DNA of 64,000 nt from Triticum aestivum (lineage: Eukaryota; Streptophyta; Magnoliopsida; Poales; Poaceae): positions 170,991,703 through 171,055,702 of the forward strand of contig NC_057800.1 of assembly GCF_018294505.1 (NCBI RefSeq), given 5' to 3'. The number at the start of each line of letters is the position of its first letter. Positions within the stretch are counted from its first letter, which is position 1. Below, in pieces: positions 32,414 to 43,284 of the stretch. The notes beneath the pieces are model-generated. The model made no database searches. It had not been told where the DNA came from and saw only the letters and a program-made list of their open reading frames with translations. A program made the position numbers and the translations under genes.

Positions 32414-35086
32414 TGTAACATCCCAAATTTTCAATTTGGAATGTTATACAATAGAACATCACTGCATATGATATTTATTTGCATTTTGGGTTGATCCTAG
32501 AAATTCTACGCAACTCAAGGACCCTCGGAGAGAGTTGGGGATTTCGTTATTTTCATATTTGAGTTTTCTCAAATTTTGAAAATAGGATCATTTGATTTTA
32601 TTTATTTTATCTTCAATTATTTCTATTATAAATATATGAGAGAGGGAATAAAATGACTTTCCCAAAATAAAGAAATATTGAGGATTTAAATAAAAAAATC
32701 AAATAAGGTTTTATTCTAGAGTTTTCCATGGTTTTATTTGAATTTAGGAAAAATTGCACGTTTTCAAAAATTGCATTTAGGGCCAAGAAAATGTTCATCC
32801 TGTTCTAAATATTTTATTTAGACGGTGAAAATTTGTTTTGGCAATTTTAGATTTTTATTTATTTTTCTAGAATTTTTCTTAGTTTCGGCAAAATTGTTTT
32901 AAAAAAAACCCCCGCACCCGACTGGGCCAAAGGCCCAGCCGAGCCAGGCCGGCCCGCCAGGCCACCGCCTCCCTCGCCGAGCTGCCGCCGGACTCGGGGA
33001 GACCAAGCTGGGCACGCCTTCACCGCCGACCCCCTCCCCAAGCAAGGCCGCCCCCCTCTCTTAAATAGCCAACCCGGGCCCTCCTGGGAGCCCCGAGTCG
33101 CCACCCGCCGCCGCCCACGCAGCCCCGCCACTGCTGCCGCCACACGCCGCCTGCGCCACACGCCGCCGCTGCTGCCCACCGAAAGCCCCGCCGGAGCCCC
33201 GCTGGACCGAGCCGAGGTAGCCGCTCCGCCGCCCGGTTTTTTGAGAAAAACCGATTGGTTTTTTTAGAAAACCCTAGTTTTTGTTTTTTAAATAGATCGG
33301 TTTTTTTCCGGTTTATTTATTTAGCGAGCATTCGCTCGTCCGTTCATTTTAATGAACGTGTTCATCGTTTAGTTCCAGAAAACGAACGTTCGTTCATTAA
33401 TCTGTTCGTCATTTTTCTTTTTCTTGGATTTTCCGCGATTATTTCTGATCGCGATTTCTGATCCGATTCTCGTTCTAGTTTAACTTTTCGCTCGTTTATC
33501 GGAATCAGGCGATTCAAGCGCCTGGAGTTCCATCTCGAAACCCTCTTTCCGTTTAACCAACTCAAACAAGTTTTTGCCTTAGTAAAATTTGACCTAGATC
33601 CAGAATAGTAAACAAAGCTTGTTTCTTTCGCCGTTGTCTTTCGTTGCTTCGTTTGATTTGATTCTTTTTGCCAACCGGAGTTCTTAAGTTGAACTATCTG
33701 GTTAGATCTCTTATTCGAGTTTTATCTGTGCATTCGATGAGTACTTATTGTATGCTTGTTTGTTTGCGATAGAGTACCCGGAGTGCGCCGCTTGCTACTT
33801 CGAATCACTAGGTTTTGCGGATCATCAGCAAGGCAAGTAACACTTTGATCATACCTCCTACTACCCAGATTTATTGCATTGGATCAATCCTCACACCATT
33901 GCATGATTAGGATCTAATTAAATTGTGGGTTTGGGGAGTAGATGAGGTAGTACCTATTACCTGTTTTATTATCAAACCTTTGGGAGTTACTTCTATGTTT
34001 GCTTATTATGCCATGCTATGCTAGTAGACGTGGATTGGGTGAGTGTATCGATGACAAATTTGAGATTGTTAAATTAATGGTTTATCTAAGATGGCAACTT
34101 AAACACACATCTGGGTGGATTGAGGCACCTGGGTATTCCAGCGATTGCCTGTTTTTCTTTTGGACCGCCACCCAGGCTCAAAGGGATCATGAGATTATTC
34201 ATACTAGAAACTTCCGTCTGCAGCCACAAGCTACTATGGGCTCTAGCATAGTTGACTAAGTTGTGCTAACTCTTACAGTGGTAAGCAGATGTAGGGGATG
34301 TAGGTTGGTACGGTCTACCCGTTCGTAAGGTGCAAGCGCTTCTGAAAGACTATGTCTCGGTCATCCGTTTCTCAAACATCATGTAATGCGAGAATCCCAA
34401 CGGAGGAGATCGAGTCTTGTGGGGAAAAGTGCGCAAACCTCTGCAGAGTGTATAAACTAATCATGGTTAGTTGTGTCCCCAGTTATGGACATCTTGAGTA
34501 TCTAGTACTTGGATTATCATGTGAATCTCATCATGTTACTCTAAATTAATTTTGTTGGGTTTTTATGATGATGCTTAATTGGGATTGAGAGGGTGTCTAC
34601 ACTCTCAATGTTTAACAACTACCATGATAGTTAAATAAAATTTATTCCTTTGCAGTAGGGAAAAATTGGCTTTACGCAAAACTGTAACCATAGAGTTTTC
34701 CACCAGCCAAATATGCATGTTCTTTCATTGCTCTCTATGTGTTACATTGCCAGCATATTCCATGTGTTGACCTGTTTCGGGCTGCAACGTTCATGTTGCA
34801 GACTTTTAAGATGATGAGTAAGGTGCCTTTAGGTCATGGTTCTATACTCAGTGACGCCGTTGGAGTTGATGGACTTACTTATCTTCCAAGCCTTCTACTG
34901 TTATCGTTATTAGATGGCCTTAAGCCATATTTATTATAATAAGTTCTCTTTTGAGACACTCGATGTAATAAGTGTGTGATTGCTACTTTGATATAAATCC
35001 TTCATGTACTGTGTGGTGTCAGCATTACTGATCCAGGGATGACACCGGAGCACAGAGATTGGACCGTTTGAGGTCTGGTCGCTACA
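32414..35086 (+). repeat. Tekay-like 5' LTR
   Basis: Seen: 'tgtaacatccc' to 'gtcgctaca', 2673 bp. It has an AT-rich first part, then a very GC-rich block (32905-33230) with a TATA-like 'cttaaatag' near 33059 that is conserved in the 3' LTR, then an AT-rich part. The copy at 41659 onward differs by only scattered bases in the stretches I compared. Confidence 0.9.
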
Positions 35087-35089
35087 AGA

Positions 35090-35101
35090 TGGTATCAGAG
35101 C
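35090..35101 (+). other. primer-binding site, tRNA-iMet type
   Basis: Seen: TGGTATCAGAGC three bases after the LTR end. This is the standard complement of the initiator tRNA-Met 3' end used by most plant LTR elements. Confidence 0.95.
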
Positions 35102-35195
35102 ACACGCTTACTGTAGGACACGACCACTAAGCTAAAGCCCTAGATCACTACTCTCTCTTCTCATTCTTACTCCTCATCTTTTCTACACTTTTAGG

Positions 35196-35957
35196 ATGGC
35201 AGATGCAAGGAACAAGTTCACACGGCCGGATGAAGATACACCCTTTGGACGTCACCTGAAGGAAGTCACTAAGTACCTGAACATCGGAGTACCAAGCTTC
35301 ACCGGAACCTACAACGCCACTTTACCTGAAGAGGAGCGCTGGATGATTCAAATTCAAGTTCCAGGAAGGACGTTCATGCCAGTCACTGAGCCCATGGAGT
35401 TTTCCTTTGATGCACCAACCCGGAGTCTAGGAAAGAGCATGGCAGCTCACATTGCCATGGGACGTATTGGAGAAGTTTACCGCAATGATCTCAAGGATAC
35501 TATCTACCAGATTTGTGGGCACCGAGATGAGCACTGGGAGATGATCAACACCAAGAGGGATAGATTAATTGCAGCTTTTATCCAGGAGTTAAACCAGCAC
35601 ATTCGACGCCAGGAGAACTAGATGTGCGCCGACATGATAGATCTAAAGAAGGCAAGAACAAGAATCAAGGAACTGGAGGAAGAACTCAAGGCTATGCGTG
35701 AAGATTATGAAGAGGAAATCGAAGTACTAGTGGAGAAGAATGATGACCTGATCAAGAAGATCGGAATATTTATGTGAGGCCCTACACCAGTAGAAGAAGA
35801 CGAAGAACCCAAGGAGATTCTCCCTGAAGACTACATCATCATCGACGACACCGACTCGGATCCAGATGATAGTGATGATGACTATGTTGATGAAGCTGGA
35901 GCAGATATCATGGAGTCTGCAACGAAGAATATTTATAGTAGACCACCTCATCAGTAG
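35196..35957 (+). pseudogene. orf0 upstream of gag, acidic coiled-coil protein
   Basis: Seen: ATG 35196 opens a 141-codon frame ('FGRHLKEVTKYLNIGVPSF', 'EEERWMIQIQVPGR') ending at TAG 35619. The same frame continues past it with a charged heptad region ('ARTRIKELEEELKAM'), a TGA near 35774, an Asp-rich tail ('DDTDSDPDDSDDDY') and a run of TAGs at 35955. So the original protein was probably about 250 aa: globular part, coiled coil, acid tail. Known: rice RIRE3 and RIRE8 have an extra orf0 before gag; function unknown. It may bind basic partners such as histones (speculative). Confidence 0.65.
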
Positions 35958-36133
35958 TAGTAGTAGTCCACCATGTAAATATAGTAGTCCGGGCACTTTT
36001 GCGATAGTTAGATCGATCGTATGCCCTTGTTTGCTTTAATGAAGTAAATTGTTTGTTTTGCCTCATGTGCATATGGGTAGTGTTTTCTCTCTAGACCCCC
36101 TGTATTCTTAATCTCATCTTTTCTAAACCCTCA

Positions 36134-38260
36134 GATGCCTCCGAGATGTGACCCCGGATTTACCTTCCCACCGGAGCTCACTCAGTTGATCCAGTAGCAG
36201 AACACATTGATGCAGTTGCTAGTCCAGAATCAGAATCAGGGGAACAACAACAACAACCCACCACCACCACATGTTGATCACTTAGCCCATTCTCTTAGGC
36301 TGAATCCGCTGGTGTTCTCTAGTAGCACCAAGCCGATAGTAGCAGATGATTGGCTCCACAAGACAGCTAGGGAGTTGACCACGACTGTCGGTGGGAACGA
36401 CACCTATGGGATCACAAGAATCCCTACCGTGGTTAGCGGGGCGCGGGGTCGTTAGAAGAGCGGATCAAACAGATAGCACATGGTTCGTTTATCCAGGTTC
36501 GGGCCACGAGGATGCGTAAAACCCTACTCCTACTTTGGTGGATTGTATATCAGTGTTCTTGAGCTAGCTATGGGGCGCGAGGAGCTCCAAAAAGCTGAAT
36601 CCTTCCTCTGGTCGCCTCGGGCCTCCTTTTATAGAAAAAGGGGTTGCCACAGTGGCACACAGGAGGTGGAAAGGGTACAGTGATGCGAGGTTATCCCTCG
36701 CATTACATGACAAGGCGCATTTAATGCATCTTGCTTAGGTGTCCTTGCTTTATCGGGGACGGGGGAGAAACCTGTCTCGTCCGTCGCCGCTCCTTCTTGT
36801 GCCGACACGCGCCCTGGCCAGCAACGCCTGCGATGCCACGTAGGTAGGCAGGCAGTTGAGGTGGCGCAGTGGTGGGTCTTCACGAAGATCTGCATGCCGC
36901 CATGCAGGTGCCTGCCCAGCTAGTTGGGTCGGCAGCTGCATGCGAACGGCGATGCAGGTTTAGTCGGCATGGGGCTGGTGGTGGTCCTGCGGATGTCCTT
37001 GGCAAGGGCCTTGCCGGGGCCCCGACAAGGGTTTTTCCGAGGCGCCTGCTGTCATCCCCGGCAAGGTGCTTGCCAGGGGCCTTGTGCTTTTCCTCGGTTG
37101 GGATCCCGCCAAGGGTCGTCATCTTCTATAGTGTGTATCTGATCTTGAATGTCTTCACAAAGATCTGCATGCCACCACGGGGATGTCTCCCGAATCCTTG
37201 CCCTTTGGGGGCAGTGGACTCAAGGGTGATTTGCTCCGTAGGCGCGGGACGAGTCGCCGCGGCAAGGGTCTTGCCGGGGCTGCTAGAACTGTCTCCCGAC
37301 AAGGATCTTGCCGGGGGAGTCCGCTTCGTCCCCTTTGCTCTTCGTGGTCTTGACCTTGGCGTCGTTCTAGTTCTCTTGAGCTTCAATCTTATCCTGGCTC
37401 ACCTCCCTTGCCTTGCTTGGTGTGGTGGTGCCCGTGGCTCAGATTGCCCGTGCACAGTTATAGGGGTACAAAAAGTGTACCCCTCTTTTTGTACACCGAC
37501 AACGACAGGATGCACAAATGCGGAAAAGGTGAAGTTTGCCGCATATCAGCTTGAAGGACCCGTAGCATCATGGTGGGAGAATTTCACAGCCACTTACCCT
37601 ATCGACACTGTCACATGGGACCAGTTTCAGCAAGCTTTCCGTACTACCCATGTTTCAGCAGGAGCTGTGGCCATGAAGAAGCGTGAGTTTCGCAACTTGT
37701 GCCAAGGAGGACGGATAGTTGGCCAGTATGTGGAGGACTTTAGTAAGCTAGCACGTTATGCCCAAGATGACGTTGCTACGGATGCAGCTAAGTAGGAGAA
37801 GTTTCTAGAAGGACTGAGTGATGAGTTGAGCATGCAGTTGATGGTAGAAACCTTCAACAACTACCAGGAGTTGGTAGATCATGCTCTTATGATTGAAGGG
37901 AAGAAACAGTAGATTGAGAACCGCAAGAGGAAATATGGACAAGGGAAGTACAATTCTGGAGCTCAGCAGAAGCCACGTCTTACCCCTAGACCGGGAGCAC
38001 ACTTTGAGCATACCCATGGAGGAGGTATCTCACACAATCATAATGGCCCCAAGAATGGTAATGGGAATGGAGGAAGCAACGGCCAGAACCAAACCAACCC
38101 ATCAACCCCAGCCAAGAGAGACCTGATCCAAGTCACTTGTTTTAAGTGCCAGAAGACCGGACATTATGCCAATGAATGTCCTGAATCCCAGAATGGAAAT
38201 GGCAATGGAACCTCTGGGAAGAAGCCGAACCCTTTCAATAGGGGACAAGTGAACCACGTT
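36134..38260 (+). pseudogene. Tekay-like gag, split by a solo LTR
   Basis: Seen: ATG 36134 ('MPPRCDPGFTFPPE'), TAG in a Gln run (about 36194), Asn/Pro-rich linker, 'VADDWLHKTARELTT', then the solo LTR 36386-37501. After it come 'KVKFAAYQLEGPVASWW', 'TWDQFQQAFRTTHVS' and 'GQYVEDFSKLARYA', TAG at 37795, TAG at 37912, and the zinc knuckle 'CFKCQKTGHYANEC' (CX2CX4HX4C, about 38138). The frame before and after the LTR is the same once one copy of the 5 bp duplication is discounted, so gag was one ORF before that insertion. Confidence 0.85.
36386..37501. mobile_element. solo LTR inside gag, TSD ACGAC
   Basis: Seen: 1116 bp from 'tgtcggtggg' to 'caccgaca', with 8 bp perfect inverted ends (TGTCGGTG/CACCGACA) and identical 5 bp flanks acgac at 36381-36385 and 37502-37506. 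No internal PBS, PPT or genes. A long open frame that crosses its right edge into gag is fortuitous. Family not recognised. Confidence 0.95.
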
Positions 38261-38704
38261 AACATGGAGGAGGTTGAAGAGCAGCCGGATGCAATAATCG
38301 GTAAGTTTTTGGTTAAGTCATTTACTGCACTCGTTCTTTTTTATACTAGTGCATCACATTCATACATCTCAAGGGGATTTGTGGATAAGTATAAACTGCC
38401 AACCCAAGCCCTTAGGTCACTCATGTTAGTAACCTCGCCTGGAGCAGAGTATATGTCTAGTCTATGGTGTGATCGGTTACCATTAAGGATTGGTAACTAT
38501 GTGTTTCCCTCAGACCTAATAGTATTGGAATCCCAAGGATTGGATGTGATATTAGGCACGGATTGGTTATCGAAGTATGAAGGGGACATTGAATGCGCCA
38601 GTAAGTCAATTTTGCTTACAACACCAGAAGGAAGAAGGATCAAGTATGTATCCCGGCATGTGCCAAAGAGGACTCAAGTAAATTCCTTAATAGGAGTTGT
38701 GTAG
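38261..38704 (+). pseudogene. Tekay-like protease, active site destroyed
   Basis: Seen: 'ALVLFYTSASHSYISRGFV' where family members have a D-S-G-A motif after the hydrophobic strand. The catalytic Asp position reads Tyr and the Gly reads Ser. Downstream 'VILGTDWLSKY' and 'CASKSILLTTPEG' are normal. TAG 38702 closes the frame just before the RT. Confidence 0.85.
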
Positions 38705-40300
38705 GAGGAAGTACCAGTAGTAAAGGATTTCCCTGATGTATTTCCAGAGGAGTTGCCAGGCATGCCACCGGATAGAGATATTGAGTTTTTGATTGAGCTT
38801 TTTCTAGGCACAGGGCCAATATCTAAGAGACCATATAGGATGCCCGCAAAGGATTTTGAGGAGATTAAGAAGCAGATTAAAGAGTTATTGGATAAGGGTT
38901 ATATTTGCCCAAGTTCTTCACCTTGGGGATCGCTGGTACTTCTAGTGGAGAAGAAGGATGGATCATTAAGGATGGTTGTTGATTATCGAGGATTGAATGA
39001 AGTAACCATCAAGATTAAGTACCCACTACCATTGATCAGTGATATGTTTGATCGATTGCAAGGAGCTAAGGTATTTTCCAAGATCGATCTGCGATCAGGA
39101 TACCACCAGTTGAAGATTCGAAAACAGGATATACCTAAAACAGCTTTTACCACCAGGTACGCGCTGTATGAGTATACCGTTATGTCATTTGGTCTGACTA
39201 ACGCACCCGCATATTTTATGAACATGATGAACAAAGTTTTTATGGAGTTCTTGGACAAGTTCATCGTAGTGTTCATTGATGATATCCTAGTTTACTCGAA
39301 GAATGAAGAGGAGCATAAGGAGCATTTGCGTTTGGTACTTGGAAAGCTTAGAGAACATCAGTTATATGCCAAGTTTAGCAAATGTGAGTTTTGGTTGAAG
39401 GAAGTTGGATTCCTCGGACACGTTATATCTGGAGAAGGTATAGCAGTAGATCCCACCAAGGTTGACACTGTGACAAATTGGGAAGCCCCAAGAACAGTTG
39501 GAGAGATCTGGAGTTTTCTTGGACTCGCAGGATACTACCGGAGATTCATTGAAAATTTCTCGAAGATTGCGAAGCCTATGATGGAATTGTTGAAGAAAGA
39601 TACCAAGTTCAAATGGACTGAAGAATGTGAGGCTAGTTTCCAGGAATTGAAGAAACATTTGGTTACATCACCAGTGTTGATTTTGCCAGATCAGACCAAG
39701 GATTATTTGGTGTATTGCGACGCTTCACGTCGAGGACATGGAGCAGTGCTTATGCAGGAAGGAAGATTTGTTTCATATGCCTCACGACAGCTTAAGCCTC
39801 ATGAGTTGAATTACGCCATGCATGATTTGGAGTTAGCAGCCTTAGTGCATGTGTTGAAGACTTGGAGACATTTTCTCATTGGAAACCATTGTGAGGTGTA
39901 CACGGATCACAAGAGTTTGAAGTACATCTTCACGCAGAAGGACTTAAATCTCAAGCAAAGGAGATGGTTGGAGCTCATCAAGGATTATGATATGAGATTG
40001 CATTATCATCCTGGAAAGGCTAACGTAGTAGCTGACGTGTTGAGCCATAAAAGTCATGTCAACACCTTAATGACGGGAGGTTTACCAAGAGAGTTAACCG
40101 AGAATCTTCGTGAGCTATGTTTGGAGATAGTTCCGAGAGGCTATGTAGCAGCATTGGAGATTCAGTCTACTTTGATGGATAAGACCAGAGAAGCCCAGAA
40201 GACTGACAAGGAGATTTCTTCTATTAAGGAGAAAATGAGCAAAGGAAAAGGTAAAGGATTTCGTGAGGATGAGCACGATACCCTATGGTTTGAAGACCGT
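38705..40300 (+). pseudogene. Tekay-like reverse transcriptase-RNase H
   Basis: Seen: the open frame 38753-40555 (600 codons) covers RT and RNase H and enters integrase. RT: '[13 protein letters not shown]' at the start, '[13 protein letters not shown]', '[13 protein letters not shown]' and active site 'FIDDILVYS' at residues about 173-181. RNase H: '[13 protein letters not shown]' (about 320), '[17 protein letters not shown]', '[12 protein letters not shown]' and 'NVVADVLS', with all four acidic residues kept. This domain pair looks undamaged. The ATG at 38753 is only the first Met in the open frame; the true product would be cut from a gag-pol polyprotein. Confidence 0.9.
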
Positions 40301-41646
40301 GTTTATGTGCCCAATGACCCAGAGATCAGGAAGTTGATTCTGCAAGAGGCCCATGATTCACCATATTCGATTCACCCAGGAAACACCAAGATGTATCTGG
40401 ATTTGAAGGATATTTTCTGGTGGACCAGAATGAAGAAGGATATCGCGGAGTATATAGCAGTTTGTGATGTATGTCAGAGAGTAAAGGCAGAGCATCAGAA
40501 GCCAGCCAAATTGCTACAGCCATTGCCAATACCCGAATGGAAGTGGGTAAGCTAGGCATGGATTTTATTATAGGTTTGCCCAGAACTCGTTTAGGCTATG
40601 ACTCGATTTGGGTAGTAGTCAATCATTTGACAAAGGTAGCTCATTTCATCCCAGTGAAGACTACCTATACTAGTGCCAAGTTGGCAAAGATATACATGAC
40701 CAGGATCGTATGTCTGCATGGAGTTCCAAGGAGCATTGTATCAGATAGAGGAACCCAGTTTACCTCAAAGTTCTGGAATCAGTTGCACGAAACTTTGGGT
40801 ACCAGGCTAGAATTCAGTATAGCTTTCCATCCGCAGACAGATGGACAGACCGAGAGAGTCAATCAGATTTTGGAGGATATGCTGAGAGCTTGTGCGCTAG
40901 ATTATGGATCTAGTTGGGACGACAATTTGCCATATGCAGAGTTCTCTTACAACAACAGTTATCAATCCAGTTTGAAGATGGCCCCTTTTCGAAGCCTTGT
41001 ACGGAAGGAGGTGCGAACCCCGTTGTGATGGGATGAAGTTGGAGACCGACAGTTGTTTGGACCGGATCTGATTAAGGAGTCTAAACAGAAGGTGAAATTG
41101 ATTCGCGATAGGCTCAAGGTAGCCCAGTCCAGGCAGAAGAGCTACGCAAATTCTAAACGCAAGGAGACAGTTTACGAAGTCGGAGAACGAGTTTATCTTC
41201 GAGTGTCTCCACTTCGAGGAGTTAAGCGCTTTGGAGTTAAGGGAAAGTTAGCGCCATATTTTGTAGGACCATACAAGGTTTTGGAGCGTATGGGAGAAGT
41301 AGCTTATAAGTTGGAATTGCCCAAAGGATTGTCAGGAGTTCATGACGTGTTCCACGTTTCCTAGTTAAAGAAGTGCCACGCGGAGATGGCTGATAAACCG
41401 CTGAGAGATACAGTGCCGCTGGAAGCGATTCAGTTGGACAGTGATTTGACCTATGAGGAGAAACCAGTTAAGATTCTTGAGTATGCCAGCCGAGTCACCC
41501 ACAGCAAGGTTATCAAGTTTTGCAAAGTTCAGTGGAGCCACCACACGGAGGATGAAGCCACCTGGGAGCGAGAGGAAGATTTGCTGAAGGACCACCCCCA
41601 CCTATTTTCTAGCCAACCCGAATCTCGAGGGCGAGATTCATCTTAA
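40301..41646 (+). pseudogene. Tekay-like integrase with C-terminal chromodomain
   Basis: Seen: zinc-binding H-H-C-C ('[10 protein letters not shown]', 'CDVCQRVK'), a frameshift near 40545, then 'GMDFIIGLPRTRLGYDS', 'VSDRGTQF' and 'TDGQTERVNQ', so the D-D-E triad is present. Two compensating small indels and a TGA disturb 40985-41030. 'GERVYLRVSPLRGVKRFG' and 'KLAPYFVGPYKVLER' follow, then TAG at 41362 where family members have Gln. The end is a chromodomain ('KVIKFCKVQWSHHTEDEATW'). Known: chromodomains steer integration toward methylated heterochromatin. Confidence 0.9.
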
Positions 41647-41658
41647 GGGGGGTAGGTT
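41643..41658 (+). other. polypurine tract of the Tekay-like element
   Basis: Seen: 'ttaaggggggtaggt' just before the 3' LTR, right after the chromodomain stop. Confidence 0.8.
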
Positions 41659-43273
41659 TGTAACATCCCAAATTTTCAATTTGGAATGTTATACAATATA
41701 TCATCACTGCATATCATATTTATTTGCATTTTGGGTTGATCCTAGAAATTCTACGCAACTCAAGGACCCTCGGAGAGAGTTGGGGATTTCGTTATTTTCA
41801 TATTTGAGTTTTCTCAAATTTTGAAAATAGGATCATTTGATTTTATTTATTTTATATTCAATTATTTCTATTATAAAAATATGAGAGAGGGAATAAAATG
41901 ACTTTCCCAAAATAAATAAATCTTGAGGATTTAAATAAAAATCAAATAAGGTTTTATTCTGGAGTTTTTCGTGGTTTTATTTGAATTTAGGAAAAATTGC
42001 ATGTTTTCAAAAATTGCATTTAGGGCCAAGAAAATGTTCATCTTGTTCTAAATATTTTATTTAGACGGTGAAAATTTGTTTTGGCAATTTAGATTTTTAT
42101 TTATTTGTCTAGAATTTTTCTTAGTTTCGACAAAATTGTTTAAAAAAACCCCGCGCCCGACTCGGCCAAAGGCCCAGCCGAGCCAGGCCGGCCCGCCAGG
42201 CCACCGCCTCCCTCGCCGAGCTACCACCGGAATCGGGAAGACCGAGCCGGGCACGCCTCCGCCGCCGACCCCCTCCCCAAGCAAGCCCCCCCTCTCTTAA
42301 ATAGCCACCTCGGGGCCCCCTGGGAGCCCCGAGTCACCACCCGCCGCCGCCCACACAGCCCCGCCGCCTGCACTGCTGCCGCCGCCCCGCCGCCGCTGCT
42401 GCCCACCGGAAGCCCCGCCGGACCGAGCCGAGGTAGCCGCCCCGCCGCCTAGTTTTCTGAGAAAACCCGATTTGGTTTTTTTAGAAAACCCTAGTTTTCG
42501 TTTTTTTACATAGATTGGTTTTTTTTCCGGTTTATTTATTTAGCGAGTGTTCGCTCGTCCGTTCGTTTTAACGAACGTGTTCATCATTTAGTTCCAGAAA
42601 ACGAACGTTCGTTCATTAATCTGTTCGTCGTTTTTCTTTTTCTCGGATTTTCCCTGATTATTTCTGATCGTGATTTCTGATCCGATTCTCGTTCTAGTTT
42701 AACTTTTCGCTCGTTTATCGGAATCAGGCGATTCTAGCGCCTTGTAACACCCCGGATATGATTTACCTATTATGCAATCCAACTCTTGTCGTTTCCGGCG
42801 CTAAGTTATTTTATTTTCTTGGGTTCAGGTTTTTGTCTCCGTGTGTTGTTGTCGTTGTCATGCATCTCATTTCATGTCATCATGTGCATTGCATTTGCAT
42901 ACGTGTTCATCTCATGCATCCGAGCATTTTCCCCGTTGTCCGTTTTGCATTCCGGCGCTCCGTTCTCCTCCGGTGGTCATTTCTACCTTTCTTTCGTGTG
43001 TGGGGATTAAACATTCCGGATTGGACCGAGACTTGCCAAGCGGCCTTGGTTTACTACCGGTAGACCGCCTGTCAAGTTTCGTACCATTTGGACTTCGTTT
43101 GATGCTCCAACGGTTAACCAAGGGACCGAAAAGGCCTCGTGTGTGTTGCAGCCCAACACCCCTCCAATTTGGCCCAAAACCCACCAAAGCCCTCTCCATC
43201 ATCTAGAGCGTTCGATCACGATCGCGTGGCCGAAAACCGCACCTCATTTGGACAATTCTAGCTCCCTCTATGC

Positions 43274-43284
43274 CTATAAATACA
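43274..43284 (+). promoter_or_regulatory. TATA box in the 4.2 kb solo LTR
   Basis: Seen: 'ctataaataca', followed about 40 nt later by 'gaaaccctag', a common plant leader motif. Likely the LTR promoter. Confidence 0.6.

Noticed and set aside
36869..37795. 308-residue plus-strand ORF
   Set aside because: It begins in the solo LTR and runs across the insertion border into Tekay gag; a chance fusion, not a gene.
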